Part shown: positions 6,200 through 13,077 of the stretch, one piece after another | How the letters are laid out: every line of letters begins with the position of its first letter | Position numbering within the stretch: the first letter of the stretch is position 1 | Source of the DNA: a virus | Length of the DNA stretch: 24,443 bases | Strand: one strand, 5' to 3' | IMG/VR virus record: IMGVR_UViG_3300027710_000132 | Span: 1 to 24,443 of that record | Translations under genes and position numbers: made by a program | The notes under the pieces: generated by a model | Databases searched by the model: none | The model's input: only the letters and a program-made list of their open reading frames with translations | What the model was told of the DNA's origin: nothing

Positions 6200-7395
6200 T
6201 TTTTTTTTTCGTCGATTGCGTCATCTACGATATCTAACATTTTATCTAATTCTTTTGAATCTGTTTGATAAATTGGTTCGTCATCTTTGCCTATTGGGTC
6301 TACACCCACATCCCACGCTTCGTCAGGTTCGGGTGACAATTCTTCTAATGCTTCTAACATTTCCAATTCATTAAATTCAGCGATTGCTTGGTCAATTTCT
6401 TCATCAGTTAAATTGAGTTCATCGCTTTCCCAACTTTCAATTTTTTTTAAAGCCTCAGCTTGTTTTTCAAGAATTAAAAGATTATTATCTTCTTCCACTT
6501 CTTTCATATGTTGTGCTTGACGTTGGAAATAATCATTTTTCATTTTGATAAATTCTTCATCATCTTCAACCTTTAATCTATGTTCGCTGTTAGCTAAAGC
6601 ACCAACAGGGTCTTCGCTTTCATCCTCATACCCTCGTATTTCATTTTGAATCTCGCCAATTCTTTTCATACGTTCGGCTATTCTTTTAAATTCAATTTTC
6701 TGTGCTCGTTCCACAATTTCTTCGTCACTTAAAGTCACATCATCTTTTAATGATGCTTTTTGAAGTTTCTCATATTCTTCTTTAGGTTTTGTACGTAATA
6801 AACGTTCTTCAAGTAACGCCAAATCTTCTTCGGTTAACCTAACTCTTGAAATCTCCCCAATTAAATCTGATGCATTAATTTTTTCTATATTTTCTTCTTT
6901 TTTATCATCAACAGGTAATTCTACTTGTTTTTCCGCCTCACTGAATTTTACTAACATGTGAAGAAAAGATAATGAAATTAGTGGTAACATACCACCAGAG
7001 AAGAACGCCAAGAATCGTTTGTGTCCTATGAAGTCCGTAGGCTCCACCCCTGTTATTTCTAACAACGGTGATACAAGCTCAACCCAAGATTTAAACGAAC
7101 TGGCGGTTACATCGATAAATGAATAAGCAAAGAATACATTGCCTATGAATTGTATTAATGTAACAATACCAAATGGGAAGTAAATTTTCTTACCCATATT
7201 TGCCGAAATAGCTGCAAGTGCAGATAACGCTGCAATTTCAATACCAACTGATAGGTAGATTGCCCACGTAAATGGATTTGATATCCCGTACCATTGAGTA
7301 ACATGTGATATTGAAACCACAGCCACTGTAATGATTGGTATCAAAAACGCTAATATGATTACCGTTTTGTAATTCTTATGAAACCAAACTTTCAT
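6196..7395 (-). CDS. Four-helix membrane protein with long acidic cytoplasmic tail, 399 aa
   Basis: Four hydrophobic segments are predicted at about 11-31, 42-66, 72-95 and 126-149. From residue 152 onward the protein is hydrophilic, strongly Glu-rich and helical (with LTEEDLALLEERLLRTKPKE and LTDEEIDQAIAEFNELEMLE), probably a cytoplasmic coiled-coil tail. The stop lies inside an 11-A run, and the -1 frame is open for a further 34 codons, so the natural product may be about 433 residues. The ATG overlaps the stop of the upstream 88-aa membrane gene by 1 nt. The role is unknown; superinfection exclusion, lysis control or membrane tethering of phage factories are guesses only. Confidence 0.75.
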   Translation of the reverse strand: MKVWFHKNYKTVIILAFLIPIITVAVVSISHVTQWYGISNPFTWAIYLSVGIEIAALSALAAISANMGKKIYFPFGIVTLIQFIGNVFFAYSFIDVTASSFKSWVELVSPLLEITGVEPTDFIGHKRFLAFFSGGMLPLISLSFLHMLVKFSEAEKQVELPVDDKKEENIEKINASDLIGEISRVRLTEEDLALLEERLLRTKPKEEYEKLQKASLKDDVTLSDEEIVERAQKIEFKRIAERMKRIGEIQNEIRGYEDESEDPVGALANSEHRLKVEDDEEFIKMKNDYFQRQAQHMKEVEEDNNLLILEKQAEALKKIESWESDELNLTDEEIDQAIAEFNELEMLEALEELSPEPDEAWDVGVDPIGKDDEPIYQTDSKELDKMLDIVDDAIDEKKK

Positions 7396-7661
7396 TATTT
7401 GTTAGATTCTAATTTTTTTATTTCTTCGTCAATCTGTGTTTGTCTTTGCACATCTAAAATTTTTCTATCGGATGCTTGGATTGAACGTTTCTCAGATTTT
7501 AATCCTTCAATTTGCATTTGCTTATTTAAACGACCTTCTAAATCGGTCATTTCTTTTCTAACCTTAGTAATTTCTCTTGTGTCACCACAACTCTTTAAAA
7601 AACCTAATAATGATATCACCAATACAATTATAGTGAATTTTTCTTCGATAATTTTTTTCAT
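7395..7661 (-). CDS. Single-pass membrane protein with coiled-coil domain, 88 aa
   Basis: One hydrophobic helix at about 9-24 (FTIIVLVISLLGFLKSCG) after a short basic start, then about 60 charged residues predicted to form a coiled coil (EITKVRKEMTDLEGRLNKQM). The order of a short N-terminus, an anchor and a soluble helix resembles i-spanin-like lysis proteins but is also common among unrelated phage proteins. Cys25 directly after the hydrophobic stretch could suggest a lipobox, but the preceding residues (FLKS) do not fit well. It is packed between the sigma gene (2 nt) and the larger membrane protein (1-nt overlap). Confidence 0.75.
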   Translation of the reverse strand: MKKIIEEKFTIIVLVISLLGFLKSCGDTREITKVRKEMTDLEGRLNKQMQIEGLKSEKRSIQASDRKILDVQRQTQIDEEIKKLESNK

Positions 7662-7663
7662 GT

Positions 7664-8473
7664 CTATAAATAGTTTAATAGATTGAAACTCTCGTTTCTT
7701 AATTTCTTTATTGCTTTATCTCTTAACTGTCTAATACGTTCTTTGGTACAACCAAACTCATCACCTAAGTCATCCAAATTACATTCGATACCATTTAGTC
7801 CGTAATATTTTTCGATAATAACTTTTTCTCTATCATCAAGTACGTTTAACATTTGAGTTACACGTTTTTTCATTTCTTCCGGTGTGTTGAATATCTCTTC
7901 AGGATTACCCGCATCTTTATTGGGGATTAAATCGATTAATTGGTCTCCGTCCTCATTGATTTCCCTAAACAATCCAATACAATATGGTAACATTGTAGTA
8001 TTTTCATTATTACCATCTGTATAAAACTTGTCAATCTTATTGGTTTCGTTTTTCTTATTCTTTTGAGCTTCCTGAACCAAGTTAGATGGTAGTCTAATTG
8101 TTCTTGCATTATCATTTAATGATGCCATGATAGATTGTTTAACCCACCATACTGCATATGATATAAACTTCAATCCGCTATTGGGGTCAAAACGTTCAGT
8201 TGCTTTAATTAAACCGATATTACCTTCAGATATTAAATCTAATAAGTCCATACCTTGTCCTTGATACATTTTTGCAACGGAAATAACAAATCTTAGATTA
8301 CCCAATACAAGTTCTTCTAATAATTTATCTTTTTCTTTCTTAGTTGTGTTAGAATCAAGTAACAATTTAAAGATTTCGTCTTGTCTTTGATGACTTACGA
8401 TTGGAATTTTACGGATATCTTTAATGTATTGATTAATTTCGTCGGTGCTAATAAGGACGGCAGGTTTTCTCAT
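7664..8473 (-). CDS. Phage sigma-70 family RNA polymerase sigma factor, 269 aa
   Basis: This clear sigma-70 protein redirects host RNA polymerase to phage promoters. Region 1.2 is at 11-38 (INQYIKDIRKIPIV). Region 2 is at about 55-125, with LGNLRFVISVAKMYQGQGMD, DLISEGNIGLIKATERFD and FISYAVWWVKQSIMASL, including the -10 recognition helix. Region 3 is short and divergent (about 135-195). Region 4 is at about 205-262, with the helix-turn-helix LDDLGDEFGCTKERIRQLRD. It looks like the short primary sigma of Bacteroidota but is slightly shorter, mainly in region 3. A candidate promoter and a palindrome lie upstream, so it may be regulated separately. It probably drives middle or late transcription; which promoters it reads is unknown. 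Confidence 0.95.
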   Translation of the reverse strand: MRKPAVLISTDEINQYIKDIRKIPIVSHQRQDEIFKLLLDSNTTKKEKDKLLEELVLGNLRFVISVAKMYQGQGMDLLDLISEGNIGLIKATERFDPNSGLKFISYAVWWVKQSIMASLNDNARTIRLPSNLVQEAQKNKKNETNKIDKFYTDGNNENTTMLPYCIGLFREINEDGDQLIDLIPNKDAGNPEEIFNTPEEMKKRVTQMLNVLDDREKVIIEKYYGLNGIECNLDDLGDEFGCTKERIRQLRDKAIKKLRNESFNLLNYL

Positions 8474-8495
8474 AAATTTATGGTATTATATTATA

Positions 8496-8526
8496 CAATA
8501 TAACTAAAAATTCTCAATTTTCAAAA
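8496..8526 (-). promoter_or_regulatory. Candidate promoter of the sigma-factor gene
   Basis: On the minus strand TTTTG (8526-8522) is separated by 19 nt from TATATTG (8502-8496), which is 22 nt before the ATG at 8473. The boxes and spacing fit the Bacteroidota -33/-7 arrangement except for one missing T in the -7 box. The -33 element lies inside a palindrome at 8515-8529. A TATAAT-like stretch also lies just downstream, so the exact start point is uncertain. Confidence 0.45.
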
Positions 8527-8957
8527 TTGTCTAAGAACTTTTTTTCTGCAGGAGTAAGACTCTCCATTCCCGTTTTTTCAATCTTGTCCAATAAATCATC
8601 CAATTCAAAAACTTCATTAGATTCGGGCTTTACGTAATCTAAATTCATTATTTTTAAATTGGACGGCTTATATATAAAATCTTTGATTTCTTGTGGCACA
8701 TGAGCGCTCACTAAATTGTTTCTATCGAATATAAAATAAAACCTAACATTGTCATTTTTTAAAACGTCAAACATATCTTTAGATAACTTTTGTAATTCAC
8801 TATCCGAATCAAATATTACTATAACGTTTTCGGAACTCTCAATCACATATCTAACAGACTTTACACATTCCATTTCACCAATGACTTCCATGCAAAAATA
8901 TTCTATATCTTCGTGGTCTTCAAACATCCCGAAAATAAATAAAATAAATGTGTTCAT
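8514..8957 (-). CDS. Hypothetical protein with a C-terminal DUF6576-like motif, 147 aa
   Basis: Residues 1-100 look like a compact alpha/beta domain with hydrophobic strands (VIVIFDSDS, VRFYFIFDRN). The C-terminal 30 residues (LDDLLDKIEKTGMESLTPAE, then KKFLDNF) match, from memory, a short helical module found at the C-terminus of Bacteroidota rhomboid-type proteins (DUF6576: LDxxLDKIxxxGxxSLTxxEKxFL). Its function is not established, but it points to Bacteroidota ancestry. The gene begins 4 nt after the stop of the 218-aa membrane gene. Its stop overlaps the operator-like palindrome before the sigma gene. Confidence 0.75.
   Translation of the reverse strand: MNTFILFIFGMFEDHEDIEYFCMEVIGEMECVKSVRYVIESSENVIVIFDSDSELQKLSKDMFDVLKNDNVRFYFIFDRNNLVSAHVPQEIKDFIYKPSNLKIMNLDYVKPESNEVFELDDLLDKIEKTGMESLTPAEKKFLDNFEN
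8515..8529. promoter_or_regulatory. Operator-like palindrome over the sigma promoter -33 box
   Basis: CAATTTTCAAAATTG is a perfect 7-bp inverted repeat around one central base. It sits at the 3' end of the 147-aa gene and covers the TTTTG proposed as the -33 element of the sigma gene. It could be a repressor site, but AT-rich DNA yields such palindromes by chance fairly often. Confidence 0.3.
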
Positions 8958-8961
8958 AAAA

Positions 8962-9618
8962 TTACTTTTTAAGTTTTATTTTCCAATACATACCAACGCC
9001 AACATACGGTGACATTTTGTTACCGGTTGGTGTGTTACTATTAGCCACCCCAACATTAAGTTGGACTAACTTATCTTTTTTAGTTTTTAAAATTAGACCG
9101 GCGGAAACGTTACTAACAACATCTTCTTTATTAAACCCACCGTTGAAACCCCAATAAACTTGATTCTTAGGTAATTCTTTTACGATTGTTGTTTCCTTAA
9201 CCGTTCTTTCTTTTAGATATGCGTTCCATTTTCTACCCAATACTTTATTCTTATAAATTGTATCGGTAATTGAAATCATACCTAAATCATTATCTAATTT
9301 TAATGAATCTTTATAAACAACTTTCTTATAAAAATCTCTAAGGATTGTTAACGTATCTACTTTTGTTAATACAGGTACCTCCACATTTTTTTCAACAATT
9401 GTTTCATGGTAAATGTCATCACCTTTCACAATTTTTGTTTTATAATGGTCAATAACAACTGTATCCACCTTGCGGCTTAATAGTTCGTATTTTTTACCGT
9501 TAACTTTTACAGTTTCACCAGGAATGTCGCCGCCTTTATCTGTAAAGTAGTAGTATGCAACAATACATGCTAATATGATTAGTACGATTGTTTTGACGTC
9601 AAGTTTGAAAGTGTTCAT
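8962..9618 (-). CDS. Membrane-anchored protein with beta-rich C-terminal domain, 218 aa
   Basis: A single hydrophobic helix at about 8-25 (VKTIVLIILACIVAYYYF) is followed by an exported-looking region of repeated charged beta strands (for example VDTVVIDHYKTKIVKGDDIY). The last 65 residues (VYWGFNGGFN ... PYVGVGMYWKIKLKK) alternate polar and hydrophobic residues like outer-membrane beta strands. An anchor in the inner membrane plus a beta tail reaching the outer membrane would resemble a unimolecular spanin or an envelope-spanning protein, but this is inference. The ClpP-distal hairpin lies directly upstream; a clear promoter is not visible in the AT-rich leader (9619-9646). Confidence 0.75.
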   Translation of the reverse strand: MNTFKLDVKTIVLIILACIVAYYYFTDKGGDIPGETVKVNGKKYELLSRKVDTVVIDHYKTKIVKGDDIYHETIVEKNVEVPVLTKVDTLTILRDFYKKVVYKDSLKLDNDLGMISITDTIYKNKVLGRKWNAYLKERTVKETTIVKELPKNQVYWGFNGGFNKEDVVSNVSAGLILKTKKDKLVQLNVGVANSNTPTGNKMSPYVGVGMYWKIKLKK

Positions 9619-9646
9619 TATATCTATTTTATATATAAATATAATG

Positions 9647-9666
9647 AAGGGGACTTTTGTCCCCTT
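9647..9666 (-). terminator. Hairpin directly after the ClpP gene, probable terminator
   Basis: AAGGGGAC (9647-9654) and GTCCCCTT (9659-9666) form a perfect 8-bp stem with a 4-nt loop, starting 3 nt after the ClpP stop. On the minus strand the hairpin is followed by an AT-rich run (CATTATATTTATATA) rather than a pure T tract. On the plus strand it is followed by TTATTATTTCTTCTT. It probably ends or attenuates the ClpP transcript before the 218-aa membrane gene. Confidence 0.7.
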
Positions 9667-9669
9667 TTA

Positions 9670-10341
9670 TTATTTCTTCTTGACAACCTCGTCAATGATA
9701 CCGTAAGCTAAAGCTTCATCGGCACCTAACCATAAATCTCGACTTGCATCGTTCTTAACGGTCTCTGCGTCTTTACCACAGTATCCACCTAACAATTCAA
9801 ATAATGTATTGTTAATCTTTTCCCACTCAATCATAGTGATACGAGCATCTTGAATATTACCACCGGCGCCGCCTGATGATTGGTGTAACATAGTACGAGA
9901 GAATCTCAATGAACCACGTTTACCTTTAGTACCCGCGCCCAATAGAACAGAACCCATAGATGCCGCCATACCGGTGTTAATAGTACGAATGTCTGAACCA
10001 ATGTATTCCATTACATCAACCATTGACAAACCCGACTTCACACTTCCTCCTGGTGAGTCAATATGCATCGTGATGTCCGTACTATCCAAACTGTCTAAGA
10101 ACATTAACTGTGCTTGAACTATGGTGGACATGTGGTCATTTACCTCACCTGCTACCCAAATAATTCTTTCCATCATTAAACGAGAGAACACGTCCATTAC
10201 GGTTACGTTCATACTTCTTTCTTCAAGAATATATGGTGTCATACTGTTTTCGATGTTCGAATTGAATCTGTGTAAGTCCAATGAACTGATTTTGTGGTCT
10301 TTAGCGTATAGACCAAAACTATTTAATTCTTTCGGTGTCAT
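9670..10341 (-). CDS. clpP: ClpP-like serine protease, 223 aa
   Basis: ClpP is the barrel-shaped serine peptidase subunit that degrades unfolded proteins with an AAA+ partner. The catalytic triad is visible: Ser128 in GMAASMGSVLL, His153 in TMLHQSSGGAGG and Asp202 in SRDLWLGADEALAYGIID. The oxyanion-side segment HIDSPGGSVKSGLSMVD (93-109) is intact. Length fits ClpP (about 195-210) plus an N-terminal extension of roughly 25 residues. No ClpX or ClpA gene is seen here, so it may work with host unfoldases or alone. ClpP-like proteases also serve as prohead proteases in some phages, but this one is next to the recombination genes rather than capsid genes. A TATCTTTG promoter box lies 19 nt upstream and a hairpin follows its stop. 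Confidence 0.93.
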   Translation of the reverse strand: MTPKELNSFGLYAKDHKISSLDLHRFNSNIENSMTPYILEERSMNVTVMDVFSRLMMERIIWVAGEVNDHMSTIVQAQLMFLDSLDSTDITMHIDSPGGSVKSGLSMVDVMEYIGSDIRTINTGMAASMGSVLLGAGTKGKRGSLRFSRTMLHQSSGGAGGNIQDARITMIEWEKINNTLFELLGGYCGKDAETVKNDASRDLWLGADEALAYGIIDEVVKKK

Positions 10342-10360
10342 ATATTTATTATTTAGGTAA

Positions 10361-10368
10361 CAAAGATA
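10361..10368 (-). promoter_or_regulatory. Candidate -7 box (TATCTTTG) of the clpP promoter
   Basis: TATCTTTG on the minus strand matches the Bacteroidota -7 consensus TAnnTTTG exactly and lies 19 nt before the clpP ATG, in a 42-nt gap after the SbcC-like gene. A TTTC, not TTTG, sits about 20 nt further upstream, so the -33 element is degenerate. Confidence 0.4.
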
Positions 10369-10383
10369 GTTAAAAAATCGAAA

Positions 10384-12717
10384 CTACGAAATTTTTGTTG
10401 TGATAAAATCAATGGATGAAACATTCTCATCTTTCTTAATCATAATCAAATTATCTGACCAGTTACGAATCAATGGATTATGAGATATAACGATAATATG
10501 TTCAAAGTAATTTTTAATCTTCTTAAAAAATTCACCAACCATTTCAAGGTTTTCATCCGCAATCTTGCCAAAGACTTCGTCCATTACAACGATGTTAGGC
10601 TTTGGTAATGATGAGATTTTAGTTAATACACTACGAAGTGCTAATGACGAAATTGTTCTTTCGTAACCCGAACCGGCATTAAGCGGTTTAGCTATTCGTG
10701 TTTCATTATCAATCATAATGAATTCAACCTCATTCTTATCGTTAATGTTCATCTCCAAAATGAAATGACAACTATCAACCAATAGTCGATATAGTTCTTG
10801 ATTAATCAGCGGTACCATGTTTTTAAGGATAACCTTTGAGATACCATTCTTACCATATACGGTTAGGTATACCTTAAACACTTGTAACAATTCTTCCTCT
10901 GATTTAATTTTCTTTATCAAATCTTCGTTTACACCAATCTTTTCTTTCATATTGGCAATATTGTTCTTATGTCTTTCGGTGTTGGTTCCGTTCAAGCGAA
11001 TATCAGCATTGGCGGTCTCAATTTTTGTTCTGATACCAACAATTTCCGCGTCAATTTTACGATTATCTTCAAGTTTCTTCTTGTTATTTTCGTAATTGTC
11101 TAACTTTAATTGTTTAGCATCAATTTCAACTTGTTTTTGTTCAACCTCTAATTCATAACGTGCTTTGATAATCTTATTTCTTTCGTAAGTATCAAATTGG
11201 TCTTTTAAATCTTTGAATGATTTTTCTTTATCACGCAAATCTTTTAATTTACCTTCACGCTCTTCCCGATTTTTCTTTAATGTTTCAATAAGTTCTTTAA
11301 TCTTATTGATTTCATCGGTGTGGTCAACATCTTCAAGTGCCCTATTACATGTTGGACAGATTGAACCTTCTTCAAATTGTTTGATTAACTTTTCGTTTCT
11401 TCCGATAGCATCAAAATCAACCTTGTCTTCAACCAAAAGTCCATTAATTAATACTTTAACCGCATCGTGTTCTTCTTCTAAATAATATTGAGTTGGTTCG
11501 GTTACGTTAACACCATTTGCATTACGTCTGCTTGACGATTGCTTACCTTTTAAATCATCAATATCACTTTGAAGTTGAGTTGGGTTGGTATTAATTAACT
11601 CATTGTCAATATTATTATTTCTTGACCCAAGTAATTCATCTCTTTTATCCTCTAAACTTTTTAATGTCTTAGTATGTTCATCTAGTTGATTAACTAAAAT
11701 TTCTAGTTGTTCTTCCGAATTAGTTATACTTTCATTATAAGTTTGATTATCAATTTCTAATTGAGCGATGTTGTGCGTGTTTGAAATTAACTTCTTACTC
11801 CAATCATTATAAATGTTCTTAGCAACTTCTTCCTTTTCTTTAAGGCTCTCTAATCCCATGAACTTAGTCAATATCTGTCCACGAGCAGTTGGCTTCGACT
11901 CAATCAATTCTTCGAGGTTATAACCGGTAGTTAAGATAGTTGACAAGAAGTCTTCCTCAGTACCGATTGCAGATTCAATAAATGATTCGGTTTCTCTACG
12001 TTGTTCACCGGATAGATTTTCAATTGTACCATCTTCCTTACGTTTGTAGAATTCCAACTTATTGGTTACCGTGTATTCTCCTGATTTTGATTTTTTTCTT
12101 AATGTCTTTCTCTCAATAACGTAATCACCACCATCAATGGTAATTTCGCCACGAACACTAACCTCATCTTTATCTGTAAATCTATTAAAGATTTCAGCAT
12201 TGGTTTTGGTCTTAGTCGTTGAATTAAAGAATAAGAACATTAATAAGTCTACCGTTGATGTAGATTTTCCACCAAAGTTTTTAGGAGTGGACTCAACAAC
12301 TGATATTCCATCCAAATTAGTAAAATCAATAACGTTATTATCACCAAAAGATAAGAAATTAGAAAACTCAACTTTCTTGATGAACCATTTATTGTAGCGT
12401 ACTTTGTTTTCATTTTGTTTATCAATCTCACCATTAACTCTATTATCTAATCTATCAACAAGTTCCCATTTAGTTGTCATTTTGTTTTCATCCATGAATT
12501 CCTTCATCAATGTTTTTTGATATTGACTATCTAAAATATTATCGGATACCTCTAATGATTGTAATCGAGTATTTTGGACATTAGATAATGTCTTGGTTAT
12601 AATTTGTACGCTTGTACTATTATATTTGTTTTGAAAGTACGTCTTGACTCTCTTGATTTTTTCGGGCGTGAAATTCTCGGGAACATCTTGCCATGTAACT
12701 TTAATAAATGGATTCAT
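10384..12717 (-). CDS. SbcC/Rad50-like recombination ATPase (T4 gp46 type), 777 aa
   Basis: This SMC-like ATPase partners the SbcD/gp47 nuclease to process DNA ends during recombination and replication. The ATPase head starts near residue 112 (KKVEFSNFLSFGDNNVIDF). The Walker A is PKNFGGKS (145-152), with Pro in place of the usual first Gly. Long coiled coils flank a zinc hook CPTC (C454, C457). The C-terminal head has a signature-like AGSGYERTISSLALRSVL (681-698), Walker B IVVMDEVF (709-716) and the H-loop ISHN (His746). About 110 residues precede the head, an extension absent from the usual SbcC or gp46 layout, where the head is at the N-terminus. It is separated from its SbcD partner by two other genes. 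Confidence 0.92.
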   Translation of the reverse strand: MNPFIKVTWQDVPENFTPEKIKRVKTYFQNKYNSTSVQIITKTLSNVQNTRLQSLEVSDNILDSQYQKTLMKEFMDENKMTTKWELVDRLDNRVNGEIDKQNENKVRYNKWFIKKVEFSNFLSFGDNNVIDFTNLDGISVVESTPKNFGGKSTSTVDLLMFLFFNSTTKTKTNAEIFNRFTDKDEVSVRGEITIDGGDYVIERKTLRKKSKSGEYTVTNKLEFYKRKEDGTIENLSGEQRRETESFIESAIGTEEDFLSTILTTGYNLEELIESKPTARGQILTKFMGLESLKEKEEVAKNIYNDWSKKLISNTHNIAQLEIDNQTYNESITNSEEQLEILVNQLDEHTKTLKSLEDKRDELLGSRNNNIDNELINTNPTQLQSDIDDLKGKQSSSRRNANGVNVTEPTQYYLEEEHDAVKVLINGLLVEDKVDFDAIGRNEKLIKQFEEGSICPTCNRALEDVDHTDEINKIKELIETLKKNREEREGKLKDLRDKEKSFKDLKDQFDTYERNKIIKARYELEVEQKQVEIDAKQLKLDNYENNKKKLEDNRKIDAEIVGIRTKIETANADIRLNGTNTERHKNNIANMKEKIGVNEDLIKKIKSEEELLQVFKVYLTVYGKNGISKVILKNMVPLINQELYRLLVDSCHFILEMNINDKNEVEFIMIDNETRIAKPLNAGSGYERTISSLALRSVLTKISSLPKPNIVVMDEVFGKIADENLEMVGEFFKKIKNYFEHIIVISHNPLIRNWSDNLIMIKKDENVSSIDFITTKIS

Positions 12718-12730
12718 TCAAAAATTTTTG

Positions 12731-13042
12731 TTATTTGATTCTATTCTCCTCAAAAAATTCTACAATTGCATTCACCGCCCATACAGCACCGGCGGTAAAC
12801 ATACCATCAAAAAATGTGGTTGGTACAATCGGTAACTCAACAAAGGTGTTTATTAAACCACCCATAACAATTGACATGAAGAATCCAACCCATGTTGCTG
12901 TACACAATGTACATGAGATTAAATCACCAAAAAACTTTGAGTGTTTCTTTATAAAAATACGGGGTCTTTCAAAGATAGAACCCCAAACAAGGATAGAGGT
13001 CATTCCATAACCTGCGATAATCCAAAAAATAATTAATTCCAT
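12731..13042 (-). CDS. Small membrane protein resembling DUF1360 proteins, 103 aa
   Basis: Hydrophobic segments lie at about 3-22, 48-66 and 78-95. Between the first two is KFFGDLISCTLCTATWVGFF, with a CxxC pair (C44, C47) followed by a conserved-looking Trp. That arrangement recalls DUF1360 (YjcA-like) membrane proteins, which carry a Cys-x-x-Cys...W motif. The function of that family is not established. It lies between the SbcC-like gene and the repeat-protein gene, 13 nt upstream of the former, which is odd for a membrane protein. Identity by motif only. Confidence 0.65.
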   Translation of the reverse strand: MELIIFWIIAGYGMTSILVWGSIFERPRIFIKKHSKFFGDLISCTLCTATWVGFFMSIVMGGLINTFVELPIVPTTFFDGMFTAGAVWAVNAIVEFFEENRIK

Positions 13043-13077
13043 AACGAAATATAGATAAAAAAAATGAATAAAAAAAA

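Noticed and set aside
6126-6374. Plus-strand open frame across the poly-T tract
   Set aside because: Antisense to the membrane-protein tail and its -1 extension, with no plausible gene neighbours on that strand.
13046-13053. TATATTTC as a promoter box for the 103-aa membrane gene
   Set aside because: It is only 3 nt before the ATG, too close for a -7 element, and the match is imperfect.
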